64,000 nt of DNA, taken from assembly GCA_029204225.1 (NCBI GenBank), contig CM055096.1, forward strand, positions 67,742,370-67,806,369, given 5' to 3'. Of the stretch, positions 37,436 through 48,640 are shown in pieces (position 1 is the stretch's first letter; every line of letters starts with the position of its first letter). The position numbers and the translations under genes are program-made. The DNA is from Diphasiastrum complanatum (Eukaryota; Streptophyta; Lycopodiopsida; Lycopodiales; Lycopodiaceae). Below the pieces are notes generated by a model. It had not been told where the DNA came from. It worked only from the letters and a program-made list of their open reading frames with translations, and did no database searches.

Positions 37436-40334
37436 ATGGTCTCCTCATCTTCTGACAATTCTGGCACCAAGTAGGTGATTCAGTGAGAAATACCATCAGC
37501 CACCCAGATTTGGCCCTTGCCTTCTGATGCCCTGATTAAACCATGGCTTCAGATTGCTGGCCCACTTCTTGAAGCAATGGGGTTCTACCCAGCGCTTTTA
37601 AGCTCTGACATCAACATGGACCTCGCCCTTCATGATTACGCCACCTGGGACGCGCCAAAGTCACGTTTCCACTTCCTATTTAAAGCTACCACGTACAAGG
37701 TACGGATTAACGTGGACTCGATGGTCATTGTCGACATTATGTCTGGTGACCACCAGCCCATCTCTCATCGTCAGGCAAAAGCCTTGATAAAGCCTTTTGT
37801 AATTCAGACTTCATCTGAAATCTCGATCCAAACTAACAACGGGTACCTAATAGAGGCTATCACGGAACCAGTCATTCAGGCGGTTGCGCATCTGTTGAAC
37901 AAATTTCTGGTTGTTTCAACATTTCGCAAAGACAGAATCGAGTCCACGCTGCTAAGTCAGATTGTCGAGTCCTTTTTGAGATTGTCTAGCCCCATGGTTG
38001 TGCCATACGACTGGCATACCTTTCTCATCCGCGAACTAACAATCTCCATAAAGCCAAACTCTCGAGAACGTATCACAACAGGCCCCCTGCTGTGTAACTT
38101 CACCTGTGCACTTCTTGAGGTGAAAGTGCATGGGTTCCGCCGCTCTAGCATCTTATCAATAATTGTATCACACACTAACCTTTATCCTCCATCCACCGCA
38201 TCCACGTCTACCCAACCTACAGTCACTGACATGACGTCCAGCAAAAGAATGTGTGGCGCTGTCCCCTCCTCATCCCCACCTGCTACCAGACGCCACACCA
38301 CCACCACCACACCAATAACAGTTTCGGCTTCTACCACCACCACTTCCTCATCTGTACAGCCCTCTACCATTGTTTCTATTTCCGTTCCTCTTTCTTATGT
38401 TCAACCCACAACTGTTGCTTCTATTTTCATTCCCATCTCCTCTATTGATACTACTTCTACCTCTATTCCTTTTTCTACCACCCCTTTCATTACCATCGCT
38501 TCTTCCATCTTCTCTTTTCCACCGTTATCCCTCTCCAGTTCAGTCCTACTAATTCATAGTTTTCTCCCGACACATTGGCATGGATGCAAGTCATAAACTT
38601 TTCATCGCCACGTCAGGCCACTTCCGCCCCATCTTCTCCTTTCATCCTCCACACCGCCCCACAGTTTCCCTCTATTCCCTCCATTCTCTCTTTTGGACAA
38701 GCTGTCCTCATCCTTGTCTCCACCTCTGTTCCTCTCACACCACCCACTTCTCCATCAAAGGTTGTCAAGGGTGACCAATCGTTGCCTGATGACGCATTTG
38801 TAAAAACTATTTTTATTCCATCGCCAGATCGTGCAGATCCCACTGCACCAGATGACAAGAGATCACCGGAGAAACTCATAGAGGATGACGACGACGACAT
38901 TGTACAGGTCATCGGGGCTACTACCTCACAAGCCCCTGCAAGCGTCAGTGTATCGGCTGCTCCAAAGAACCTAACGATGGCCTACCAAGCCTTGGGGACA
39001 TTCATCTAGGATGCAGTAGCAGCTACAGCCTCATTGGACAAGATCTGGCAACCAACAACACCCAACTGCAAGCAAAAATCACAAAGCTGCAGCAAGAGCT
39101 GATAATCGCTCAGCAACACAAGCAAGACGAGCACCGAGAGATCACAAAGCTATAGAAAAAAGAGGATGGCCTCAATCAGTATATCCAGAGCCTCTCCAAA
39201 GCGCTGACGGATGCTTCCTTAAAGGTGTAGGAGCTTCAGTCCAAAGCATCCCAATGGCTTTCCCCCCTCCAGGCGCAACTCCAGATATATGAAGCAGAAA
39301 ACACATGCTTGAGAGCGGAGGTGCAAGCACTGCAAAATGAAAAAACTCATCGGGTTAGTTCAACCCATAGTTGATTCAAGGCCACTCTCTCAAGCGAAGA
39401 TGAATCTTTTCAGGCATCAGGTGCAGGTCTATAGTCAAACTTTGAATAGCTACCAGGCAGATTTCGACAAGTACTGGGCCAGCGCAACTCAGGAGCTAGC
39501 CCAGGCCAAACAAGCCCTCAAGGCTTGTCAGAAATTTATGGAGCAGAAGGCTCAGTCAACCCCGGTGGTAATTCCAATGCCACCTCTCTTTGATGTTGCA
39601 CAGACAAGCACGAGCCAAGATCTAGACCAGCAGGCAGCAGGGGACACAAGTTAGGATCAAGGGTCAGGCGAGCAAGACCAAGGGCCCCCTGATACTAGAG
39701 CAGACATGCAGGCCCAAGGCCAAGATACAGGCCCCAGCCAAAGCCTAGAGAAGAACAAATCTCATCATCACGAGGCTCGCGCTCTATATCTGCCAGTCGG
39801 GCCTTCAGATGCCCCAAGTCCGTGGAGGAAAAGATCAACGAATTCCTATCAAAATATCCCCACGAGTCTTCAAGAGACGGCTGACAGATCTCATTTACAG
39901 CCCAGACCATCAAAGAAAACGAGCTACAAGCACTCCCCGCCCTCCAACCACAACCAGAGTGGTGCCAGAAGTTGTTTGAACACGATCCTATGGCCATCAA
40001 GGCACACGTGACTAGTCTGCAACAACTCAGGGTGAACGTGCATTTCCTGCCATGCACCCGACGAATCCCTCTGGACAAAATCACCCTCAATAATTGTAAT
40101 TGGCCGAGAATTTCGTCAGAGCACGGCTGGACAATGGCTGTAGATGTCCAAAAGGCTCTCAGCAAATTTTCAATTGAGTATTTGAATTGTCCAGACCCAA
40201 CAGTCCGCGTGGCAGCAACTTACGTCGGGGACTTAGAATATCTAATGGGTATAGAGACCAAATGGGATAATTTCCTCCCGCCCATCCGTTTTGATCCTAA
40301 TAAGGCATTGGCCTCCGATTGCATGGAAGATTAG
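37436..40334 (+). pseudogene. Long 3' ORF of the gypsy element, broken
   Basis: ATG 37436 (MVSSSSDNSGTK) lies in the same frame as the long open stretch to 38596, after two early stops (TAG, TGA). Domain layout: a globular N-terminal part of about 230 residues (KPWLQIAGPLLEAMGFYPAL...), a Ser/Thr/Pro-rich stretch (38190-38760), an acidic patch (DDDDDIVQV, 38886), a Gln-rich coiled coil (about 39050-39340, e.g. ITKLQQELIIAQQ), and a C-terminal part to 40334. TAG codons at 39007, 39153, 39228 and 39652 and frame changes near 38590 and 39045 break it. Position between integrase and 3' LTR matches the extra or env-like ORFs of Athila/Tat elements. No membrane segment or signal peptide is evident, so I do not call it envelope. 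Confidence 0.65.
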
Positions 40335-40578
40335 CTGCCAATCGCTCATGTGTATTACCGAGCCGACCTTCTGGATGAGCCATTTTCAAGCTTGGATCAA
40401 TGATGTATCACCAGCATCCACAAGTCCCTGCACACAAATAAAGACTTGAAAAATAAAGGTAGAATCACATTTATGGAAGATGTCATGATGTACCTTATCA
40501 ACCAGTGGCGAGCCAAGCGCTCTCTTTACTGAACCGGCAGAGTGCCGAGGGACCGGCACTACTTCAGGTCGTGGGTCC

Positions 40579-41398
40579 TGTTGGGGGTATTCCCAACATA
40601 GAGCGAATAAAGAAAGTGAGTCAATAAATGTGTTGCGAGGGCATGGCTTCCTGCGCATATAAGTCCATGGCCCAATGAGCACGCGAGCTAATTGTAAATA
40701 GAAATAATAGACTTGGGCCCTTTGTAATTACAATAAAACTTGAGGCCCAAAGTCATTTTTAAACTTAGAGTTTACTTTTTTAGAGTTGGGTCCAATTTTG
40801 GACTCACATGAATCTTGTGAATTCTAATGTACTTTTTATGGACCCTTGGATCAAGTTGGGTCCAAGATGAATGGATAGGATCATTGTGAATATTAGCTAA
40901 TAAGATTTTGGGGCAAGGGCCTTCCCCATTTATAAAAAGACACCATTTGTACTCTATTTGGATGCTTAATAGAGAGGAGGAGACTCTACCATTTTGGGAG
41001 CTCAAGCATCCTCATTTGCTGATCACTCTTGCTTATGCCATTGTTGTGGATTGCTTATTATTTTCATTTTCCATGCTTTTTGTTTATGCTAGTTAAAGTT
41101 TTTCCATAAGCAATGACATTGAGCATTTGAGCTAACCTCCATCTCAATTCTCCCTCCCTCTTTCTCCCTTTCTCTCTCTCTCTCATTTCTACTCTCTCTT
41201 CCCTTTCATAAAAATCATGATGAATGTTAGTTTAGTGGAGTAGAGTTAGGGGTGAGTAGTGTTAGTGGTGCTAGTGTTAGGGAAAAAGTAGAGAACTAAC
41301 TAAAAGGAGCATCTTTTCATAGTTAGGCACCTATCCAGTGTTCTAACCCTTGTTGATAGGCGGGAGGGCTACTACGACGCGAGAACTTCGACCCTACA
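40579..41398 (+). repeat. 3' LTR of the gypsy element
   Basis: 820 bp with TG...CA ends. It keeps TTATAAAAAG near 40930, missing from the 5' copy. Segments match the 5' LTR closely on both sides of the two gaps. Confidence 0.93.
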
Positions 41399-41403
41399 CT
41401 CCC

Positions 41404-41952
41404 CATGTATCAATCATCAATCAAGTGGACGCTTGTAATTTTGTCAGATATCTATTGTAATTTTCATCTCTCAGTCTTTTTTTTAGTAGTTAATGACAAA
41501 GCATCAAATGTTTGCCACACATTTGCATGTATTGTAGCCATGCAGGGATCGAAACCAATATATGTTGTGCATTCACACACTCTCTTCCAATACTTCCATT
41601 GAAGACTACTTCATCATTCAGTATGATTTGACAAGAAGTGTCTTGCTCCCCCCGCCCCTTCCCCCTCTTCCCTATGGAAAGTTTTGCCGGCAAGTCCTAA
41701 GTTTTTCCACTCAACTCAATGTCCTTTGAAAGATTCAAATGGCCTCCATGCAATCTCATTTCTAGTAATACTAACTCTAGATTTTGAATGCTAACATCTG
41801 CTCATGGTTTGGGCTACATATTCCATGCATAGCAACAATGTAAATATAACAATTTGTCTAATATCTGCAATTTACCATGCATCGTGCAAAAAAAGGCCCC
41901 TTAAAATGAATATTGAATACAGGGGTCCAAGCTTTGTCTAGATTGTACATGT
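41404..41952. other. Non-coding flank
   Basis: No gene or element recognised between the gypsy target duplication and the copia scrap. Confidence 0.5.
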
Positions 41953-42090
41953 TTGGTTGCCTACTTGGACTTGAATTTTGCTAGTGACAAGGTGGATCGA
42001 AAATCCACAAGTGCCTACACTATATTTCTTGGAGGAAATCTTGTATCTTGGCTATCCAAAAAACAACACACTATTTCCCTATCATCTTGT
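41953..42090 (+). pseudogene. copia RNase H scrap
   Basis: A 138-bp plus-strand piece reads FASDKVDRKSTSAYTIFLGG and SWLSKKQHTISLSSCEA, near-identical to the RNase H centre at 6420-6545. It stops abruptly at 42090, where the sequence changes to the minus-strand gypsy remnant. Confidence 0.92.
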
Positions 42091-42818
42091 GAGGCTGTCA
42101 GAGACAGTTTCTTCGTCGTTCGTGGATGCAGAAGCCTTCAAGTTCGGAGAGGTGCTGACCGAGATGGGAATTACAGCTAAAGAGCTTTCAGCAACAAAAG
42201 GTTTTGCAGCAGCATCCTCTTCTGCTCCCTTCAAAATTGGTACTGCCTCAACTTTCATAGCAGAAGAAGCTGCTGGCTTGTTTTGTGGAATAGGAGCGCC
42301 CTGCAGGAGACTTGATAGATCAATCTTCGTTGGTGCTATCATCCTACTTGTCAACACTCCCTGCTCTCTTTGTAAGAATGCCGAAATGGTCTCACAGTCG
42401 AGAGATGTGTGCTCCCACTGCAGCAAACTTCTTGTGCTTGATCCAGCACAAGAATACTTTGTATGTAATGGACCCGAAGCAAACTGCGTGTCCAGCAAGA
42501 GCATCCACAAAATTTTGGCTATCTTAGATAGCCAAAGTTTTGTGTTGAAATTGTGGGATCAACATCGGTGTTGAAGAGCACCTGGTTCGCGTACTTGCAA
42601 AAGAATTTCATTTGTGCATCCCTCACCATGGTGATTTTGTACCCCTTGCTAGGTATGAAACAGTTCGACGAAAAATAGGTTGACTCATCAATAGCATCTT
42701 TAGTAGTCACATTGGCTACCCCATCAATTGGCAAACCCAGAGCTTCAAAAAATACAGCTTCATTCACGGTGAAGGTAGTGTTCTGCAATGAAACTTGGAA
42801 ATCAGAGTCAGCCACCAT
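42091..42818 (-). pseudogene. 3' ORF of the second gypsy remnant
   Basis: From 42818 the frame reads MVADSDFQVSLQNTTFTVNE, then AVFFEALGLPIDGVAN, for 99 aa to a stop at 42519. A further open stretch to about 42082 is Ser/Ala-rich. The EALGLP-type pattern recalls the putative plant transposon protein domain found in ORFs downstream of gypsy integrase; this is a resemblance, not a firm match. Confidence 0.45.
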
Positions 42819-43412
42819 ATGATAGAATAATCAAACTCAGTGCTAACATCTGACAACACGATAGATGGGTCCACTTTCAAATTCCCCAGCTTGCAATGAT
42901 CCAGTAAAGACTGAATTGAAGCAAGGTAAATAGATGCTCGTATCTTCTAATTGATATGAGCACTTGAATAGCGAGTGATAGAAAGCAAGAGAGTAAAAAG
43001 AAAGTGTGAAGTAAAAAATAGAAATTATAATTTTTAAGACTGACACAATGGAGAAGATGATTACATGGAAGCATGATTTGACAATAGTCACTTGTAAATA
43101 AAAGCAGTGGATAAAAATAATCTTGAGTTAAATTAAGACCATTAAAATTTAAAAAGATAATCACGCCTACGTAGTCTTCCACGTGGTCATAAATATAAAT
43201 ATAATTATGAATGACCTTTTATCACACATGTACAAATACGCATTTAGTAAAAAAGATTCATTAAATCAAAAAATAATAATATTATTATTAATAATTAATT
43301 AATTAATTATAAGAATAAAAAAGAAAAATTTGAGAAGAAAAAAAAAATTGAGGTGGATCCTCAAAAAGTTTCACAAAGGATTCTCAAAAGATTCTCCCTC
43401 CGAAAACCTTCG

Positions 43413-44130
43413 TCAGAGATTATATTTCTTCAGTCTAGAACCGTTAATACGTGTTGGCAATAATTCACTATCCAATGACTGAAGTTGGACATAACCATTT
43501 TCAAATATTTCAATAACCCTGTACAGCCCCATCCATCTCATATGTAGCTTTCCAGAAAATTTCTGATGACGACTGTCATATATCAAAGCATAATCATCAA
43601 CCTTAAGATTAACTCTTTTGATACGAGTATCATGCTTTTTCTTTCGTGCCTCCTGTATTTTCTCTGTACTCTTCATCGAATGGTTTTGTGATTCAGATAG
43701 TTCTTCGATAGTTAACAGTCTTTAATTAATACAATCTTCCTCTGTTCGTTCTGCTTGTATTCGAAAAGTTGGCACCTCGAATTCAATCGAAAGAATTGGA
43801 TGCATACCATATGTAAGGAAATAAGGAGTCTGTTTTGTTGCAATCTTTTCCATGCTTCTATATGCCCATAGCACTGAAGGTAGCTTTTGTAGCATGTGCA
43901 ACTGTAATCTTGTTAAGGATCTTGCATAAAATACCATTTGCTCTTTTTGTTAAACCATTGGCTTTCGGATTATACAAGTTTGTCTTTCTGTGTTTGATCA
44001 GAAAATATGTCGTCAGTAAACGAATTGTATCATTTAGAAAATGAGTACCACGATCACTGACTAATTCAAGAGGACACCCATATTATGTAATTATAGACTT
44101 GAATAGAAAAGCAGCAACAGTTTTCGCATC
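43413..44130 (-). pseudogene. gypsy integrase, partial
   Basis: In order: AAFLFKSIIT and LELVSDRGTHFLN (about 44110-44030), NPKANGLTKRANGILCKILN where the catalytic Glu of the usual LVERTN motif is Lys, LPSVLWAYRSMEKIATKQTP with TYGMHPILSIEFEVPT (to 43722), and the C-terminal part VDDYALIYDSRHQKFSGKLH with MRWMGLYRVIE to 43413. Stops at 44090 and 43722 and the lost Glu make it inactive. Confidence 0.88.
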
Positions 44131-44524
44131 GTTTTGTTTCGATATATTCTTGTTGTCAGTGTAATTTTTATCACCAAATTCTTGTTCAGATTCTTCAAAT
44201 TTGTCATCTGTACCCTCATCATCAACATCAGAATCTTAGAGTTCTGTTCTATCGTTTCTTATTCGCTCAAATCAGTATCTGCATTGCAAACCTCGAAGAA
44301 TTCTTTTTCGTCCTGTTATTCTCGTAGCATTCGAAATAATTTACATCGATATCTGATGCCTTAGAGAATATATTAATATTATATGAAGAATCTTCTGAAG
44401 TGAAACTGGTGTCACTCACTGGAGTCTCACCTTCATATTTATCATGGGTCTAGGTAGTAATATGTTCTTCTGGTTTGCCATAATTACTTTTCTCGCCAAT
44501 TTGAAATCTCAATTCTCTGGACTT

Positions 44525-45331
44525 CTAGTGTACATTTGCATTAGTTTGATAAAGCCAAGGTCGTCCGATTAAAACTAAATATGATGACAAACCAAGTGGT
44601 TTGATAACAATAAAACTCATTGTAAAAGGCTTGGCTTGTACATACACTGTCACGTCCTTTAATTCACCAACAGGCTTTCTTTTTGTCGAATCGGCCAATT
44701 TGATATTTCTTTGGGTTGGTTGAATATTCGTCAACCCCAGAGCATGAGCAATGTCTTCAGTTATTATATTGACACTTGAACCAGAATCAATCAGCACTTT
44801 CTCAATTAAACATTCAAAAATTGTAACGTCAATCTCTGGCGCACCAAGATCTCCTAGATCAATGGACAATATGCCAACATCTGGCAAGAAAATTGGGTTC
44901 TTCTTCTTAGGAGCAAAAAGACTTTTCAACTGCTTACAATAGTAATTATTGTCAGCCAATAATTGCTCGAAAGTAATGTTAGGGCGAAGTGAACCAATAT
45001 CAGTGACAATATCATAGTCTTTCATCTTCGCTTTCGAGATAGGCTTGTCGATAATAACCTCCGAAAGTTTTGTCTTTGTGATTTCCACGTCCCCTTCCTC
45101 AAAGGTAACTTTCTTCTCTACAGCAGTTATCTGTATCTTAGAATTAATAATTTCTTTTGCTTCTGCAGAAATATCCTTTGAAAATAACTTAGCTGCATCA
45201 CGATCATAATCAGGATCAGCTTTAAGATCTTTTTTTTTTTTTGCTTTGGTCGAAGATTTCTGTTTCGAGGACTTCCTTCGTTTCTTTGAAGGTACTTTCG
45301 TGTCAGGTTTCAAGGAGTTTTTGCTTCTCAT
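44525..45331 (-). pseudogene. gypsy protease region, 268-aa open frame
   Basis: A basic N-terminus (KKRRKSSKQK...) leads to a retropepsin-type aspartic protease: CLIEKVLIDSGSSVNIIT with the catalytic DSG at about 44777, then LADSTKRKPVGELKDV, FIVIKPLGLSSYLVLIGRPW ending the fold. The frame is open over 268 codons. RT should follow within the same polyprotein but the next 400 bp are acidic, unrecognised sequence before integrase. Possibly still translatable, but no gene around it is intact. Confidence 0.88.
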
Positions 45332-45495
45332 AGTTACAATAATTTCTCGACATCACTAGGCCAACATTGGTTAACTGGCTTTGATTGTTTAGCTTCGATG
45401 ACATCAACATTCTGCACAACACCATACAATGTTGAATAAATACGTCTAACTAATCATTTAGCTAGTAGGTTATTTCTAGAGATCATATGTCTAGA

Positions 45496-45700
45496 TTATT
45501 TCGAAGATTTTAGTTTCGTATCAGCAATAGCAACATACTGGTACTTTGGACGTGGCTTCAATGGTTGTGGACAGTCCGGATACTTGTGGCCCGGTTCTTT
45601 ACAATTTGAACACAGAGGGATAAATCCGATCGATTTTCGTGGTTGCAGACAGTCTGGCGAAAAGTGTCCCTGGTTCAACTTGACTGTACCATATGCGTGC
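45496..45700 (-). pseudogene. gypsy gag zinc knuckles
   Basis: The minus frame holds two CCHC knuckles: a degenerate NQGHFSPDC and a complete CSNCKEPGHKYPDC, followed by PRPKYQYVAIADTK. The upstream gag is not recognisable. Confidence 0.85.
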
Positions 45701-46910
45701 TTGCTTTCTCAAAAGACCTGGAAAAATCACTCGTACTTAGTTTACAAGTTCAAAAGTAACAAACAAGCTCACAACTTTGACATTTGTCCACCCACGTACA
45801 AAGGAGTGGATGCCAAGCCACACATCATCTCTTCTTCCCTTATCAATGTGGCCTCGGGTGGGTTCATGAAAAATGCATCCATCATGTCATCCATGTCCCC
45901 CCGTGATCATGTGTTGTGAATGGCACATTCTCGTGTATTGTGTCTCCTTGGGACATATATTTGTACAAGTCCACGAGTGCATGCGAGGAAATGGTGGCTC
46001 TCGTGCGCTTGCATGTTTGAATCTTGCGGATTGCATCCCAACATTTGGCTGAATTCTCCGATAGTCATGTGAATGCGAGTCATCATCCTACACAATACAA
46101 GTGCAACAACAGTCAAGAACAACGTAATATTCTCTCCAATCATGAAGACAAGAGTGCATGCAATCATGTTTTTTAGCAATACAAAGTGCTTTACAAATTG
46201 GAACTCACCGAAGAACCGACTTCGGGCTACACAAATAATGACTCTCTCTCAATTTGTCCATACATGCAAACGTGTGACATAGTAATATGTCACTCTCGTC
46301 ACAATGCATACTTACATCGTGTACATGGGCATGGTATTCTCTGGTATAGCCAAGCCTCTGATCCAATATGTGATGGTCATGTCTTGTCATCTGAGGAAGA
46401 AGAATGTGAACTTGCCATTTGCATCGGTGCACCTTGACTGTTGACAATGGATTAGACACAAAATTAGAGATGATCAGCAATACATGTGACAAACAAATTG
46501 AATAAACTGAGATGAATACACGACATGTTTATAATTAGTAATTTTGAGTCTAGTGTAACTAGTCTCTTGAATTTTAATTTTTTTTACAAGATAAATTGAA
46601 CGAAGTTTTTTGACAAACAATATTGTTCAACCTAGCTTGGTTGTATGGCACTTACTTGCATTGTTAGAGCTCTGTCATAAATATGATGGTGATCTATGGC
46701 GCCGGTAGTTTCAGGCATTTCGATGTATAAATCCCTCTTGTGGTTTTCACGTTTTTTTTTTCCACAGTTTTAAGGAATTTGATAACCTCATTGTTGTTTG
46801 AAATCGAAATGGTCATGAACGGACAATATATGTATTGGTATTGACATTGTAGCTATGAGTCGCTATACATAAAAGTCTTGGCATCCGTTTCACAATACTC
46901 TACATTTTAG

Positions 46911-46912
<2 letters not shown>
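45701..46912. other. Non-coding or decayed repeat
   Basis: Short open frames on both strands without recognised motifs. Words such as CATGCA..CGTG and GTGCATG..GAG recur. Possible old transposon, unassigned. Confidence 0.4.

Positions 46913-46997
<85 letters not shown>
46913..46997. repeat. (AG)n microsatellite
   Basis: About 85 bp of pure AG dinucleotides. Confidence 0.97.
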
Positions 46998-46999
<2 letters not shown>

Positions 47000-47185
47000 C
47001 CATGCCCCCTATGGGGACTCCATGGCACTGTGATCCCTCTTGCCAGGCCACTCCACCCATTTTTTCTCCCATTCAAACCCATGTTGGTTACACTCCTGCT
47101 CAAACTCCTCCCCAACTTTCTCCTCTTCATACTACTCCCCACTCTTCTCGTGATCGCCTTCAAACTTCTCCCTAGGAGTGAGAAT

Positions 47186-48074
47186 TGTGAAAGAATTCAG
47201 ATCATAAATGATCCAAATCCATAAAGGAACTTTGGTTACAAAAGAAGCTACTCCACCAATCTTGCCAATGTAGAAAAATCTGCATCTACACAAAATAAGA
47301 TGCAAACTCTAATAGAACTTGATCAAACATGAATCAAAATATAAATATAAGCTACTGTTCGTACCACAACAGTACCTTACTCTATTTCACACGTTTGGAT
47401 CCAAAAATAACAAATATAGATCATTCTACACATAAAATTGCAAGCAATCACAAGTATAGTACACCAATGGATAGTAGAACCCAAGAGCACCATGTTTAAG
47501 CATGAAATGAGATATAGAAGACAGAAGATATTTCTCTCCACGAGTTACATCCTTTTATAAATAGATGGAATAAACAAGACATCCTCCAAATGAACATTCC
47601 TATTTGTAGAGAGAGAGATAGGAATTGTGCCAATCCCTTTGGTTGCACACTCACCATCATTCGCCGTGTAGATCACCCTCTTGTCATCTCCATATGCCAA
47701 CAAAGAAGTCAGGTACTCTTTGTGAAAAGTCATGTGTGAACTTGCTCATCAATCCACCATGGATCTTGATCTCCATCATTAGCAAGCATACATGAAAACA
47801 TCACAAAATCATCATCATTTGCAACTTAAAAACATCCAAACCATCCTCATCAAGAGTAAGATTTCGGTCTAGATTCAATGTACCCAACATTTAAATTTGA
47901 ATCTACTCAAACTCGACTTCTAACTTTCCCACACTTTCAAAAAGTGTTTATTCAAATAAAATTTAGACTAATGAACTTTGAAAAGTCAAACTCTAAGTCT
48001 AAAATAAAAGTTGGCCTCTATTTGGCAAATATAGAAATGTAGCAAATATGATCAAACTAGTTGAATCTTTCACA
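47186..48074 (-). mobile_element. Single LTR with internal protease-gene segment, TSD AGAAT
   Basis: LTR of the 22.1-27.9 kb family, ends TG...CA, flanked by AGAAT at 47181-47185 and 48075-48079. Between the TATA-proximal part (plus CCTTTTATA, 47551-47559) and the upstream U3 (GGTCTAGATTC from 47872), about 310 bp match the family's gag/protease coding (25206-25513): minus reads MTFHKEYLTSLLAYGD and NVHLEDVLFIPSIYK. This replaces about 70 bp of normal LTR. The perfect target duplication shows the outer LTR inserted as one unit. Confidence 0.88.
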
Positions 48075-48220
48075 AGAATTGATTGGGATGGATTGTCAAC
48101 CAATCGATTTCTAATATACTACAAAAAATGTATATTGTGTCATGTATACCCAAGCAATTGTAGCATAGCTATGGATACTAACTACAAGTCAACATTTATG
48201 GTAACATCGATCAATTACAG

Positions 48221-48640
48221 GTGATCTTTCACCCTGATCGTTCAAATTTCATATGGTGGTACGTGATTCAAGTCGCTCCTCAAAGTAAAAGAATTTTTGA
48301 AGATAGAGATGTCGTGGAGGACATGGCGCTGCCAACTGATGCACCTCATGAACAAGATCGTGATGATGGATTCGATGACACATTTTCGGAGGATGATCAT
48401 GTGCAAGCTTCACAAGCTAATGATGATGTTGTGAGTATGATGCATCATCATCGGATGGATCGACGACACACTACACACCTTATCAATCTCACTCATTGTC
48501 ACTATTGCCATTAGCTTTTGAAGATCAGCCTATCAATGAAGCTATAGGAGATATTTGGGTAGAATTAGAGATAGACTCATTTGGTTTGGTGGATTTGTCG
48601 CATGATGACATGGCAAATGCACCACCAAATGAATAAGTGA
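48221..48640 (+). pseudogene. Possible transposase tail fragment
   Basis: The plus frame reads IFHPDRSNFIWWYVIQVAPQ, then SKRIFEDRDVVEDMALPTD followed by an acidic tail rich in Asp. The order aromatic WYV-VAP-(R/K)..DRD then acidic tail recalls the C-terminal DUF4216 part of plant CACTA transposases. The match is loose and the frame breaks at 48514. Could also be unrelated. Confidence 0.25.

Larger units (their letters stand above)
31697..41398 (+). mobile_element. Ty3/gypsy (Athila/Tat-like) element, pol mostly deleted
   Basis: LTRs 31697-32208 and 40579-41398 share the start TGTTGGGGGTATTCC and the end TTCGACCCTACA. The primer-binding site TGGCGCCGTTGCCGG at 32210 is the type used by Athila/Tat gypsy elements. 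Flanking duplications CTCCA (31692-31696) and CTCCC (41399-41403) match 4 of 5. Order inside: long repeat-bearing leader, gag, tandem repeat, last part of integrase, second repeat-bearing spacer, long 3' ORF. Protease, RT and RNase H are absent. Nonautonomous and decayed. Confidence 0.92.
42091..45700 (-). mobile_element. Second gypsy remnant, no RT
   Basis: Minus-strand order from the right: gag knuckles, protease, partial integrase, spacer, 3' ORF, ending against the copia scrap at 42090. RT and RNase H are absent between protease (ends 44525) and integrase (from about 44130). No LTR pair or target duplication was found. Its integrase and protease differ clearly from the 31.7-41.4 kb element, so it is a different gypsy family with a similar layout. 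Confidence 0.8.

Noticed and set aside
33900-39654. Alternative genetic code reading TAG as Gln
   Set aside because: Stops occur in decayed elements only, along with frameshifts, and the intact host gene needs no such code.
37436-40334. Envelope gene
   Set aside because: Its position fits Athila env-like ORFs, but I see no signal peptide, cleavage site or membrane segment.
41978-42574. 198-aa plus frame
   Set aside because: It bridges an out-of-frame copia scrap and the antisense of the gypsy 3' ORF, so it is accidental.
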